Positions 1 to 7,416 of a stretch of DNA of 22,011 nt are shown one piece after another. Under the pieces are notes generated by a model. The model saw nothing but the letters and a program-made list of their open reading frames with translations, was not told where the DNA came from and did no database searches. This DNA is from an uncultured Anaerolineales bacterium. Its GTDB lineage: Bacteria; Chloroflexota; Anaerolineae; Anaerolineales; UBA11657. Both the position numbers and the translations under genes were made by a program. Each line of letters begins with the position of its first letter. Position 1 is the first letter of the stretch. The stretch lies in assembly GCA_913040765.1 (NCBI GenBank), contig CAJWIA010000003.1:1-22011 (forward strand), written 5' to 3'.

Positions 1-312
1 AATATATAGCATATGTTTTAAATTGTTTTTTTGTACTATTTCGCCAATGCGACGCCCAAAATGAAAAGGATGGTCGGAAGGGTCTATTTCCCATATTACA
101 TCTTCAGTTGAATTCTTGAAACATGTGTCTTTTTCCCATATTGATTTCTCTTGTTTGGGAACTGCCACTATTATGTTTTTTATTTTATCAATTTGAGTGA
201 GCTGTTGAACGGTGTGTATAGCAGCTTTGCGACGTGCATTATGGACCAGTGCTTCAGCATTACTGGCGCCACTTTTGCCCAGCATGATCAGCGCTGTAAT
301 ATTTCCAGACAT
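1..312 (-). CDS. Partial hypothetical protein, N-terminal 104 residues (gene runs off the left edge)
   Basis: An open frame starts at the ATG complementary to 310-312 and stays open to base 1, giving 104 residues with no stop. An in-frame stop at 322-324 lies just upstream, so this ATG is the first possible start. The protein begins MSGNITALIMLGKSGASNAE and has a basic helix-like stretch (HNARRKAAIHTVQQL). Later come a hydrophobic strand (IKNIIVAVP) and a segment with HPFHFGRRIGEIV. The alternation of strands and helices suggests an alpha/beta domain, perhaps nucleotidyltransferase-like, but I do not recognise the family with confidence. There is no clear Shine-Dalgarno sequence. It lies 163 bases downstream of the pilin gene on the same strand, with a weak promoter candidate between. 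The remainder of the gene is needed for any functional call. Confidence 0.6.
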   Translation of the reverse strand, partial: MSGNITALIMLGKSGASNAEALVHNARRKAAIHTVQQLTQIDKIKNIIVAVPKQEKSIWEKDTCFKNSTEDVIWEIDPSDHPFHFGRRIGEIVQKNNLKHMLYI

Positions 313-393
313 ATTCCAATATCAATTATTTGATTGTTTGTTAAGAACGAACACATTCCCGTTCGCTGTACGACTAGGGATTGTTATGTATTG

Positions 394-422
394 ATTGAAC
401 TGATTTGGCAACTTTGAGTCAA
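394..422 (-). promoter_or_regulatory. Weak candidate promoter for the partial left-edge gene
   Basis: Reading the minus strand, TTGACT (417-422) is separated by 17 bases from TTCAAT (394-399). The -35 matches five of six consensus bases and the -10 only four of six. Initiation near 388 would give a leader of about 75 bases before the ATG at 312. The neighbouring 313-475 stretch contains no other convincing signal. Confidence 0.25.
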
Positions 423-475
423 CATTGGTTTGTTGTTCTGAAATAGTTGTGTTAGTACAGAAAATCTATTAACTC

Positions 476-634
476 TTATGATCCATTGTTCAATGACTCC
501 ATAAGGTTGGTAAACATATCGCCTATTGCGGGACCCAGTAGTGCTAAAATGACAATTACCACAACCGCTACTAACACTAAAATCAAGACGTACTCTACTA
601 ATCCCTGTCCCTGTTCATCTTTAGATGGTGGCAT
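476..634 (-). CDS. Flp/Tad-type (type IVb) pilin, 52 aa
   Basis: This short gene encodes a 52-residue protein with the plan of a Flp pilin. It has a hydrophilic leader (MPPSKDEQG), then QGLVEY, then about 20 strongly hydrophobic residues (VLILVLVAVVVIVILALLGP), and a short polar tail ending NNGS. Flp prepilins are cut after a glycine so that mature residues 5 and 6 are Glu-Tyr; cutting after Gly9 here places Glu14-Tyr15 exactly there. The family is exported and assembled by the Tad secretion system into thin adhesive pili, and the hydrophobic helix forms the filament core. An AAGGAG Shine-Dalgarno (645-650) lies 10 bases upstream of the ATG, and a good sigma-70-like promoter precedes it. No prepilin peptidase, TadA ATPase or other Tad gene is in the window, so this is a stand-alone pilin here. 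I am fairly sure of the family; its assembly partners are unknown. Confidence 0.85.
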   Translation of the reverse strand: MPPSKDEQGQGLVEYVLILVLVAVVVIVILALLGPAIGDMFTNLMESLNNGS

Positions 635-684
635 ATGTGTAGATCTCCTTGCATTTCTTATCTTTTAGGTATCAAGCTACAGTA

Positions 685-714
685 TATATACGATTTAGCG
701 CCTATGCAAGTCAA
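685..714 (-). promoter_or_regulatory. Promoter of the pilin gene
   Basis: On the minus strand TTGACT (709-714) and TATATA (685-690) are separated by 18 bases. Transcription would begin near 678, about 44 bases before the pilin ATG. Its position just after the wecB stop codon suggests the pilin is transcribed independently of the upstream operon. I saw no convincing terminator between wecB and this promoter. Confidence 0.6.
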
Positions 715-738
715 TTGTAAATACTAGTAACATGGCAG

Positions 739-1842
739 TCATATTTTGTCTAGCAATATGCTTACGATTCTTTGGGCAGCATTGCCATCACCGAAAGGAT
801 TGACCGTTTTAACCATTTCTTTGTAAGAAGACTTGTTGTCTAATAGCAATGTCGCAGATCTCACAATCTTATTTGTATCTGTACCTACCATTAGAGCTGT
901 TCCTTGTTCTACAGCTTCTGTACGTTCAGTAACCTTTCTCAGAACAAGGACAGGAATTCCTAAACCGGGCGCCTCTTCTTGAATACCACCTGAGTCTGTT
1001 AATATAAGGTAGGACTGTTTCATCAGATGCGCAAAGGTGAGGTAGTCTAATGGTTCAATAACACTAATATTTTTTTGATTTAGTAACAATTCCTTTATTG
1101 GCTTATTTATGTTGGGATTTGGATGAACTGGGTACACTATATGCGTATCGTCGCGTTTTGCTAATTGCAACAGTGCTGCAATGATTCTTTGTAAAGGCTC
1201 ACCAAAATTTTCGCGACGGTGGGCAGTAACCAGTATCAGGCGCTTGTGATCTGGAATATTCCCTAAGATAGTTTGGCAAGAGGATGGTGCTGGCCGCGAA
1301 ATAATGGTATTAAGCGTGTCAATTACTGTGTTTCCTGTAACGTGTATTGTATGTTCGGAAATACCTTCTCGTAACAAGGCCTTACGGGCTGTAAGTGTCG
1401 GTGCAAAATGCAAACTTGCTGCATGATCAGTAAGTACTCGGTTGATCTCCTCTGGGAAAGGGTTTTCTCGGTTATATGTGCGGAGGCCAGCTTCTACATG
1501 TCCTACAGGAATTTTTTCATAGGCAGCAGCTATAGTTGACGCTAGAACAGTAGTAGTATCTCCCTGTACTAGCAACCAGTCAGGTTTTGTGTCTACTAAT
1601 ATTGGTTGTATACCATTTAGTACTTGGGTAAACACATCTGTAGGAGTTTGGTTGTCAGACATTATGTCTAGGTCGTAGTCAGGCATAATGTCGAACATGC
1701 TTAGTACTTCGTCTAGCATTTCTCTATGCTGAGCAGTGATCAATACACGTGCATTTATGTCAGCTTTTTTCATGAGAGCTGTAACTATCGGAGACAGTTT
1801 GACTGCTTCTGGTCTAGTTCCTATGACCGTTAGGATATTCAA
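739..1842 (-). CDS. wecB: UDP-N-acetylglucosamine 2-epimerase (non-hydrolysing)
   Basis: This cytosolic enzyme interconverts UDP-GlcNAc and UDP-ManNAc, supplying ManNAc for surface polysaccharide or secondary wall polymers. At 367 residues it has the normal family length. The substrate and catalytic residues of the family are all visible: Arg10 and Lys15 in GTRPEAVKLSP, Asp95 in QGDTTT, Glu117 in GHVEAGLRT, Glu131 in PFPEEINR, and the histidine of VTAHRRENFG (His208). The C-terminal UDP-binding half carries PVHPNPN and LTDSGGIQEEAPGLGIPVL. The start codon overlaps the rlmN stop by four bases (ATGA), so the two are probably translationally coupled. No glycosyltransferase or ManNAc-using gene lies next to it, so the polymer it feeds cannot be told from here. 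The family assignment is secure. Confidence 0.95.
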   Translation of the reverse strand: MNILTVIGTRPEAVKLSPIVTALMKKADINARVLITAQHREMLDEVLSMFDIMPDYDLDIMSDNQTPTDVFTQVLNGIQPILVDTKPDWLLVQGDTTTVLASTIAAAYEKIPVGHVEAGLRTYNRENPFPEEINRVLTDHAASLHFAPTLTARKALLREGISEHTIHVTGNTVIDTLNTIISRPAPSSCQTILGNIPDHKRLILVTAHRRENFGEPLQRIIAALLQLAKRDDTHIVYPVHPNPNINKPIKELLLNQKNISVIEPLDYLTFAHLMKQSYLILTDSGGIQEEAPGLGIPVLVLRKVTERTEAVEQGTALMVGTDTNKIVRSATLLLDNKSSYKEMVKTVNPFGDGNAAQRIVSILLDKI

Positions 1843-2891
1843 GATTTACCGCCCATATTGTCCGATTTAAGTTGGCCACATCCTGCCTTTATGTCTAACC
1901 CGCGACGTACTCGAATTGTACAAGGTATACCGGATTCATCTAATTGTGACTTGAATATCATAGTAGCATCTTCATTGGAGTTGTTTCCATTAAATTGTTC
2001 TGTTGGATTCAATGGAATAACGTTCACATGACAATCAATATTATTTATCAATGCACAAAGATCTTGAGCATGTTCTTGAGAGTCGTTCACTCCGTCAATT
2101 AATGCCCATTCAAATGATATTCTGCGGTGTGTGATTGATGAGTACATACGGCATGCTGCCATTAGTTCCTCGAGTGGAAAGCGTCGATTAATAGGCATAA
2201 GTTTGTTTCGTAAGTTGTCTGTTGCTGCATGCAAAGATACAGCAAGTCTTTCTCTTCTTCCTTCTTTGGCAAACCGTGTTATAGCTTTCGCATGCCCAGC
2301 TGTGGACACAGTCACTCGTCTGGCACCTACAGCCATACCAGTGTTGTCCTCGATGCGATTCAGTGCATCCATAGAATTCACATAATTGTGGAATGGTTCA
2401 CCCATTCCCATTAATACTATGTTTGTCAACTTGTATCCAGTTGTACTGAATTTGCGAGACGCCCAGAGTACCTGTTCTACTATCTCTCCCACAGTAAGAT
2501 GACGGTCGAAGCCCATCTGACCCGTTGCACAAAAGACACATCCTAGTGCACATCCTGACTGTGTTGAAATACAAACCGTACGACGTTTTCTGTAACTCAT
2601 TAAAACTGTCTCAATTTGATTCCCATCAGGTAGACTAAAGAGTGCTTTGGTTGTGTGGTTGTCTTTAGACGCAAGTTCTTTGATTTGTGTCAGGTTACCT
2701 AATCGAAACTTATCGTGTAGTATTTTTCTTAAGCTAAGTGGTAACGTAGTAGCCTCTTGCAGAGTACCAATTTGTTTTTGGTAAATAGCATGCCACAATT
2801 GCTGGGTTCGATACTTAGGTTCACCCAAATCTTCCAATTGTTCTTGAAGTACGCTGACGCTCAAGTCAAGCAAGTTGATATTGGTATCCAT
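1839..2891 (-). CDS. rlmN: 23S rRNA (adenine2503-C2)-methyltransferase / tRNA A37 C2-methyltransferase RlmN
   Basis: This radical SAM enzyme methylates C2 of A2503 in 23S rRNA and, in many bacteria, A37 of certain tRNAs, tuning translation accuracy. The protein is 350 residues. An N-terminal helical RNA-binding domain (about 1-95) is followed by the radical SAM core with the 4Fe-4S ligands Cys114, Cys118 and Cys121 (CALGCVFC). The two mechanistic cysteines are also present: Cys107 in TVCISTQSGC, corresponding to E. coli Cys118, and Cys338 in AGCGQL, corresponding to Cys355. The family motif MGMGEPFHNY is intact. The residue pattern fits RlmN; I cannot strictly exclude a Cfr relative, but nothing points to one. 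It starts eight bases after the HAD gene stop and overlaps wecB by four bases, so the three genes form one operon. No clear Shine-Dalgarno precedes the ATG, which is consistent with coupling to the upstream gene. Confidence 0.95.
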   Translation of the reverse strand: MDTNINLLDLSVSVLQEQLEDLGEPKYRTQQLWHAIYQKQIGTLQEATTLPLSLRKILHDKFRLGNLTQIKELASKDNHTTKALFSLPDGNQIETVLMSYRKRRTVCISTQSGCALGCVFCATGQMGFDRHLTVGEIVEQVLWASRKFSTTGYKLTNIVLMGMGEPFHNYVNSMDALNRIEDNTGMAVGARRVTVSTAGHAKAITRFAKEGRRERLAVSLHAATDNLRNKLMPINRRFPLEELMAACRMYSSITHRRISFEWALIDGVNDSQEHAQDLCALINNIDCHVNVIPLNPTEQFNGNNSNEDATMIFKSQLDESGIPCTIRVRRGLDIKAGCGQLKSDNMGGKS

Positions 2892-2899
2892 GAACTGAT

Positions 2900-3688
2900 T
2901 TAAACTGCAAGCAAGCCTGATGTGATGTCAGGGAGTCCTGTTAATACCAGATCTGGTTGCACAACACTTGCTTTTGACATCTCCAGTGTAGTCACACCAG
3001 TGAGCACCAGCAGTGTGGTTATGCCTGCACGCTGCGCGCCTAATATGTCTGTATCGAGTCTGTCACCGATCATGAGCGTGTCGGATGAGTTCGATTTTAG
3101 CCGCTGTAATGCTTGTTCATAAATTGGCGTCTCTGGTTTTCCAATCACTAAAGGGGAGATACCAGTGGCAGCTTTGACTGCAGCTAATATAGCGCCGTTG
3201 CCCACACCTATCCCATTTTCGGTAGGATATGTGGTATCAGGATTTGTGCCAATAAATTTAGCTCCTGCGCGTATGTTCATCACTGCAGTATTGAGTTTTT
3301 CCCAAGTTATCTTCTTGTCTATTCCTATTACTACATAATCAGGATCGTCTTCTGTGAGCACAAACTCATGATCTCTGATCGCATTTGTTATTCCATCACC
3401 GCCAATGACAAAAACTCGACTTCTCTTTGGTGCTATTTTGTACAGGTAAGAGCTTGTGGCTTGAGCAGAAGTTAGTATTTCTTCTGGATTTACGTGAACT
3501 CCCATGCGCTTTAGTTTGCTTATATATTGATCTACTGTACTACTTGAATTGTTTGTTGCAAGCACCATGCGGGTTTTGGTATTTCGTATAGTAGCAACAA
3601 ATTCTTCCAAGCCTGGCAAGGCTGTATTACCACGCCATAGAACACCATCCATATCTATAATTAAGTTGCGGTAGTTTGATATTTTCAT
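2900..3688 (-). CDS. HAD-IIA family hydrolase (NagD/phosphoglycolate phosphatase-like)
   Basis: This is a 262-residue sugar- or nucleotide-phosphatase of the HAD superfamily, class IIA. All four HAD motifs are present: nucleophile Asp12 and acid Asp14 in IDMDGVLW; motif II Thr45 in LATNNSS; motif III Lys184 in VIGKPE; and motif IV Asp209 and Asp214 in GDRLDTD. The C2-type cap lies between motifs II and III, as in NagD, AraL and p-nitrophenylphosphatase-like proteins. The substrate cannot be deduced. In such genomes these enzymes are often assigned to phosphoglycolate repair or nucleotide clean-up, but that is inference. It is the first gene of the HAD-rlmN-wecB operon. Upstream lies the hairpin following clpP, and no Shine-Dalgarno is evident before the ATG. 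Family confidence is high, specific function low. Confidence 0.9.
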   Translation of the reverse strand: MKISNYRNLIIDMDGVLWRGNTALPGLEEFVATIRNTKTRMVLATNNSSSTVDQYISKLKRMGVHVNPEEILTSAQATSSYLYKIAPKRSRVFVIGGDGITNAIRDHEFVLTEDDPDYVVIGIDKKITWEKLNTAVMNIRAGAKFIGTNPDTTYPTENGIGVGNGAILAAVKAATGISPLVIGKPETPIYEQALQRLKSNSSDTLMIGDRLDTDILGAQRAGITTLLVLTGVTTLEMSKASVVQPDLVLTGLPDITSGLLAV

Positions 3689-3721
3689 GTGGACAATTAT
3701 CTGTTTAGAAGATTAATTGTA

Positions 3722-3747
3722 ATGGGGCGACCATAGAGTCGCCCCAT
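3722..3747 (-). terminator. Strong hairpin downstream of clpP, probable terminator or attenuator
   Basis: A perfect 10-bp GC-rich inverted repeat (ATGGGGCGAC paired with GTCGCCCCAT, six-base loop) lies 32 bases after the clpP stop and 33 bases before the HAD start. On the minus strand the stem is followed by TACAATTAATCT, which is only moderately T-rich, so intrinsic termination may be partial. It could also be an mRNA-stabilising or processing hairpin between the two transcription units. Confidence 0.5.
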
Positions 3748-3779
3748 GTTGCTGCAACAAATGAGTTCTCTTTTCAATA

Positions 3780-4442
3780 TTATTTATTTGCAGCTTTATC
3801 TGATTTTTTCTTAGTCTTCTTGCTTTTAGGTTCATCACTATCCGTGTCTTTGTCTGTGTTTTGTTCAATAACTCCATCAATCAATCCGTACTCTACGGCC
3901 TGATTAGCCGTCATCCAATAATCACGGTCTGTGTCACGTTCAATCATTTTTATTTTTTGTCCTGTGTGTTTGGCTAAGATATCGTTTAGTCGGCTCCTGA
4001 GTCTTAGGATTTCTTTGGCTTGAATCTCGATATCGCGTGCTTGTCCTTCGGCGCCACCTAGCGGTTGATGCAAATGTATGGTTGCATTAGGAAGTGCATA
4101 ACGTTGACCAGGTGTTCCGGCTGTAAGCAGTACTGTTCCGAACGAAGCAGTTACTCCGACGGCATATGTGGCTATGGGTGCGTTGACAAGCCGCATGGTG
4201 TCATAAACCGCTAATCCAGAGTAAATCATGCCTCCAGGACTGTTGATATACATATTAATCTGTTTGTCCGGATCTTGTTGGTCTAGGTAAAGCAACTGCG
4301 CTACTATAAGGTTGGCCACTTGGTCATTTATGCCTGTGCCGACAAATATAATACGTTCTTTTAACAACAAAGAATAAATGTCGTATGCTCTTTCACCTCG
4401 ACCTGTGGATTCTATTACCATTGGTATAAGGTTTGTGTTCAT
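3780..4442 (-). CDS. clpP: ATP-dependent Clp protease proteolytic subunit ClpP
   Basis: ClpP is the serine peptidase that forms the barrel chamber of the Clp protease and degrades proteins fed by ClpX, ClpA or ClpC ATPases. The catalytic triad is Ser100 (GVTASFG), His125 (IHLHQPLGG) and Asp174 (ERDTDRDYW), with the family's exact spacing. NSPGG, which forms the oxyanion region, is at 67-71. The protein is 220 residues. After about residue 195 it carries a charged tail rich in Lys, Asp and Ser ([11 protein letters not shown]) not needed for the fold. An AAGGAA Shine-Dalgarno (4448-4453) sits five bases from the ATG. It follows trigger factor, the common tig-clpP pairing, but no clpX follows. 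The segment between the two genes holds an 8-bp inverted repeat. Confidence 0.95.
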   Translation of the reverse strand: MNTNLIPMVIESTGRGERAYDIYSLLLKERIIFVGTGINDQVANLIVAQLLYLDQQDPDKQINMYINSPGGMIYSGLAVYDTMRLVNAPIATYAVGVTASFGTVLLTAGTPGQRYALPNATIHLHQPLGGAEGQARDIEIQAKEILRLRSRLNDILAKHTGQKIKMIERDTDRDYWMTANQAVEYGLIDGVIEQNTDKDTDSDEPKSKKTKKKSDKAANK

Positions 4443-4466
4443 TGGATTTCCTTTTTTGTATCGAAA

Positions 4467-4486
4467 TACTATGTTATTACATAGTA
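4467..4486. repeat. Inverted repeat between tig and clpP
   Basis: A perfect 8-bp inverted repeat, TACTATGT and ACATAGTA separated by TATT, lies in the 98-base gap between tig and clpP, 24 bases before the clpP start. It could form an RNA hairpin at the tig 3' end or be a protein-binding operator. It is AT-rich and has no strong T-tract on the minus strand, so terminator function is doubtful. I found no well-matched promoter in this gap. Confidence 0.4.
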
Positions 4487-4540
4487 GTATGCACTAGGAT
4501 GATTAACTTATTGTTTGCGCATTGTAAAAAAATTATCTAT

Positions 4541-5947
4541 CTAGCTGTCTTCATCTTCCTTATCTGTTTCTACAATTAATTGGTCCTCTGCCGAGGCAGA
4601 GTTTTCGAGGGTTCCTGTATCGTGTTCTTCTGCCTCAATTGAGTCACCTTTTGCAATGTTCTGTAACCTGTTTAGGGCCTTATCTGAAATGAGATCTAGT
4701 TCCAAAGAGCGCCGGCCACTATCTTTGCGTAGCATTTCTCGGACTTTATCGGCTGACTCACCGAATGGTAGGGATGTTTTTTCTATCGCTTCTTCTATTT
4801 CAACATCATCTACTTCTATTTTCTCGATCTTTACAATTTCTGACAGCATCAATGAGCTATGCAACTGTTTTGTGGCTTCGGGTGTAAGTGCTTCTACAAA
4901 CTCTGCTTCAGTTTGACTTTCTATTTTTAGGTAGTCTTCTAACGTTATACCTTGTGACTTTAATCTTCTTTCCTGTTCTTGGGCAAGCTCTTTGATTCTT
5001 TCTTGGAGCATAATTGAAGGATAAGAAATTGTGCATTTCTTCAAAATCTCTTCTACTACAGCACTCCTGTATTCTCTATCTTGTTGCGTGATTGCGGAAT
5101 TTTCTAGCTGCTTACGCACAGCTATTCGTAAATCCAGCAAAGTCTTATATTCTTCTGAGACCAATTCAGCAAAACCATCATTCAGTTCAGGCAAGGTTCT
5201 GCTTTTGCAGCTTGTACAGGTCACGTTCCATGATACAGTTTTTCCTGCTAAATTTTGGTTATCGTACTCGCTAGAGAATGTTATTTCGAATTCCCGTGAC
5301 TCGTCAATGCTCATTCCCTCAAGTTCTTGCGTGAATCCGGCCATAGGCCATTCGGACTCGGATTCTAAGAGCACATCGAAGTTTGTTTCATCAACAAGAA
5401 CATTTTCTTCTTCATTATCATCATCCAGTATCCCTCGCGCATCGATAGTAATTACATCGCCTAACTGGGAAGGACGGTCAATTGGTTCTAGTAAGGCGTG
5501 TTCAGAACGGAGATGTTCCATTGATTCAGAAACTGCCTCATCAGATATTTCTACAGTTTCATAGGACACTCGTACCGATTTATAATCACCTAAATCTACT
5601 TTAGGAGGCAGAGGCACCTTGAAAGTAAGCACTGGATTATCCTCAATTTTTACATCGACTAGATTACCGGGTGCGAAAGGATCTAGATCGCTTTGTTCCA
5701 ATGCTTCTTTGTAAACTTGCTGTCCTAATTCTTCAATGGCATTTTCGGTAACAGTATCATCACCAACGTGCTGTAGTATCACACTGTAGGGTGCTTTCCC
5801 TTTGCGAAACCCTGGAATATTTATTCTTCTTGCTAATTTACGTGCAGCTGCATTTTTGGCAGCTATCAGCCTACCGCTTTCCAGCTCCACAGTCATCTCA
5901 ACTTCGCAGTTTTCTAGTTCATTTGTACTAATTTTCAATTGATCCAC
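4541..5947 (-). CDS. tig: Trigger factor (ribosome-associated chaperone and peptidyl-prolyl isomerase)
   Basis: Trigger factor binds the ribosome exit tunnel through uL23 and shelters nascent chains. I place the start at the GTG at 5945-5947 (MDQLKISTNELENCEVEM), giving 468 residues, because an AAGGA Shine-Dalgarno (5955-5959) stands seven bases upstream. The longer frame up to 6016 would read through the tRNA-Leu gene and encodes no family sequence there. An internal TTG three codons on is the other possible start. The ribosome-docking signature GFRKGKAP lies at 46-53. The FKBP-type domain spans roughly residues 150-245, and the helical C-terminal arms follow. The last 40 or so residues form an acidic tail (TDKEDEDS end), making it slightly longer than usual. 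It lies 29 bases behind the tRNA and upstream of clpP, so tRNA, tig and clpP may share a transcript. Confidence 0.93.
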   Translation of the reverse strand: MDQLKISTNELENCEVEMTVELESGRLIAAKNAAARKLARRINIPGFRKGKAPYSVILQHVGDDTVTENAIEELGQQVYKEALEQSDLDPFAPGNLVDVKIEDNPVLTFKVPLPPKVDLGDYKSVRVSYETVEISDEAVSESMEHLRSEHALLEPIDRPSQLGDVITIDARGILDDDNEEENVLVDETNFDVLLESESEWPMAGFTQELEGMSIDESREFEITFSSEYDNQNLAGKTVSWNVTCTSCKSRTLPELNDGFAELVSEEYKTLLDLRIAVRKQLENSAITQQDREYRSAVVEEILKKCTISYPSIMLQERIKELAQEQERRLKSQGITLEDYLKIESQTEAEFVEALTPEATKQLHSSLMLSEIVKIEKIEVDDVEIEEAIEKTSLPFGESADKVREMLRKDSGRRSLELDLISDKALNRLQNIAKGDSIEAEEHDTGTLENSASAEDQLIVETDKEDEDS

Positions 5948-5976
5948 TTTGTAATCCTTGTACGGTTTTTCGTTAG

Positions 5977-6059
5977 TGGGGAAGGCGGGACTTGAACCCG
6001 CACGGGCTAAGCCCACGTGGTCCTAAACCACGCTCGTCTGCCAATTCCGACACTTCCCC
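5977..6059 (-). tRNA. tRNA-Leu (anticodon UAG)
   Basis: This is an 83-base class II tRNA on the minus strand. The acceptor stem GGGGAAG/CTTCCCC is perfect, with A as discriminator. The anticodon stem CGTGG/CCACG closes the loop TTTAGGA, giving anticodon TAG, which reads CUA and other CUN leucine codons. The long variable arm (GGGC-TTA-GCCC) is typical of leucine tRNAs. The T arm is GCGGG-TTCAAGT-CCCGC. The 3' CCA is not encoded, since the next bases are CTA, so it must be added enzymatically. A near-perfect extended -10 element lies just upstream. The gene is 29 bases before trigger factor on the same strand. Confidence 0.97.
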
Positions 6060-6070
6060 GAACGCGCGCA

Positions 6071-6079
6071 ATTATAGCA
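6071..6079 (-). promoter_or_regulatory. Extended -10 promoter for tRNA-Leu (and possibly tig-clpP)
   Basis: TGCTATAAT on the minus strand combines the consensus -10 with the TGn extension. The start would fall near 6064, about five bases before the mature tRNA 5' end, which suits a tRNA promoter. No good -35 is seen at 16-18 bases, which extended -10 promoters can tolerate. The same nonamer occurs before the sensor-kinase gene. Confidence 0.6.
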
Positions 6080-6113
6080 TGGAGAATACAACTTGCTATA
6101 TCTATTCAACATG

Positions 6114-7373
6114 TTAATTAGATTCGAGAAAAATGTCTATCGCTGTATCAAGTTGAGTATCTATGTTACTTTGACGGTCTTCGGGGCTAGATTGTACTTC
6201 AACGTCTGGATTAACTCCCTGTCCGTCAATGGAGTTGCCAAGTGGACCAGCCCATCTGGCAAAGGTAATGCGGACCGATCCACGATTGTCTGTAAGATTG
6301 ATCCAGGTTTGAACTGTACCTTTTCCGTAAGTTGTTTCTCCTACAAGTGTGCCACGATTGTAATCTTTGACAGCACTTGCTACTATTTCAGATGCGCTTG
6401 CACTACCTTTATTAATTAATATGATCAGTGGAACTTCAGTCGCTAAGCCATCTCTCCCCGATCGATACTCTCGTTCTCGCCCATCTCCGAATGTTTCTCT
6501 CATGACTATTTGGTTTTTTATGAATTGGGATGTGACTGCAATACCTGCATCTAGAAATCCGCCCGGATTATTCCGCAGATCAAGAATTAACCCGTCTGGA
6601 TGATCTGACATTAGGCTGCGTAGCTGACTACGCAGTTCTTTTTCAGTTCTGTCACCAAAACGATTTATTTTTACATATGCGATTCGGTTGTCTAGATTTT
6701 CTCCCTCAACCGAAGGGACAACGAAATTGTATCTAGTTATCTCAAGAACTAAGGGCTCTAATACACCTTCGCGCTTTAAGGTAATTTCTACAATAGTGCC
6801 AGCTGGGCCTCTCACTTTACCTATAACTTCAAATGGGTCGATACCAGAAACGTCTTTGCCGTCGATAGCTATAATGGTGTCGCCAGGAAGTATACCGGCT
6901 GCTTCTGCTGGAGATCCTGGAAGAGGGGCAATCACACGGAGGTATTCGCCACTTCTCGTGTCTACTTCAGCACCGATACCCTCAATTTCACCAGACATGT
7001 TTTCACTCATCATATCTTGCTCGACGGGAGTCATATAAGTGGTGTTATTGTCCCCGGTGGCTTTTAGCATACCCTTTATTGCACCTTGAACCAATTTTGT
7101 GGTGTCTAATGGCTGATCTACAAAATTCTCCTGTAACAATTCAAAAGATTCCCAAAAAGGCTTGAAGTATTCTTGCAGCTCTTGCGGAGTAGCGCCTGCT
7201 TCTTGATTGATTTCAACTTCATTTGCAGTACTTGTATATCTGGGGAAGGACACGCTGCTAGGCAAAATCTCGTGATAGTAAGCACCCGTGACAACTCCTC
7301 CAGCGAAAATGCTCGTGCTAACAAAAACTACTGTTATCAATATTAGAAAATTACGAAATATTCTTTCTTTCAT
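6114..7373 (-). CDS. S41 family C-terminal processing protease (CtpA-like)
   Basis: This is a membrane-anchored carboxyl-terminal processing protease of 419 residues that acts outside the cytoplasmic membrane. An N-terminal signal anchor (about residues 6-30, FLILITVVFVSTSIFAGGVV) precedes a PDZ domain (about 110-190, with GSPAEAAGILPGDTIIAIDG). The S41 catalytic domain follows. By the spacing known for CtpB and Prc, the nucleophile is Ser326 in GSASASEI, the general base Lys351 in TYGKGTVQ and the supporting Gln355. The family trims C termini or degrades damaged and tagged envelope proteins, and the PDZ domain senses substrate C termini. It begins 43 bases after a second, much larger S41 protein and probably shares its transcript. 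No clear Shine-Dalgarno precedes the ATG. Natural substrates are not indicated. Confidence 0.93.
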   Translation of the reverse strand: MKERIFRNFLILITVVFVSTSIFAGGVVTGAYYHEILPSSVSFPRYTSTANEVEINQEAGATPQELQEYFKPFWESFELLQENFVDQPLDTTKLVQGAIKGMLKATGDNNTTYMTPVEQDMMSENMSGEIEGIGAEVDTRSGEYLRVIAPLPGSPAEAAGILPGDTIIAIDGKDVSGIDPFEVIGKVRGPAGTIVEITLKREGVLEPLVLEITRYNFVVPSVEGENLDNRIAYVKINRFGDRTEKELRSQLRSLMSDHPDGLILDLRNNPGGFLDAGIAVTSQFIKNQIVMRETFGDGREREYRSGRDGLATEVPLIILINKGSASASEIVASAVKDYNRGTLVGETTYGKGTVQTWINLTDNRGSVRITFARWAGPLGNSIDGQGVNPDVEVQSSPEDRQSNIDTQLDTAIDIFLESN

Positions 7374-7416
7374 AAGGTAAAAAATGCTCCAAGGCTTAAC
7401 AATTTATTATCTATAA

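Noticed and set aside
343..367. Possible terminator hairpin after the pilin gene (CGAAC/GTTCG on the minus strand)
   Set aside because: The stem is only five base pairs with an eight-base loop and no real T-tract, so I did not list it.
5031..5564. A 177-codon plus-strand open frame inside tig
   Set aside because: It is antisense to a well-supported trigger-factor gene, is Ser-rich low-complexity sequence, and has no ribosome-binding site or family motif.
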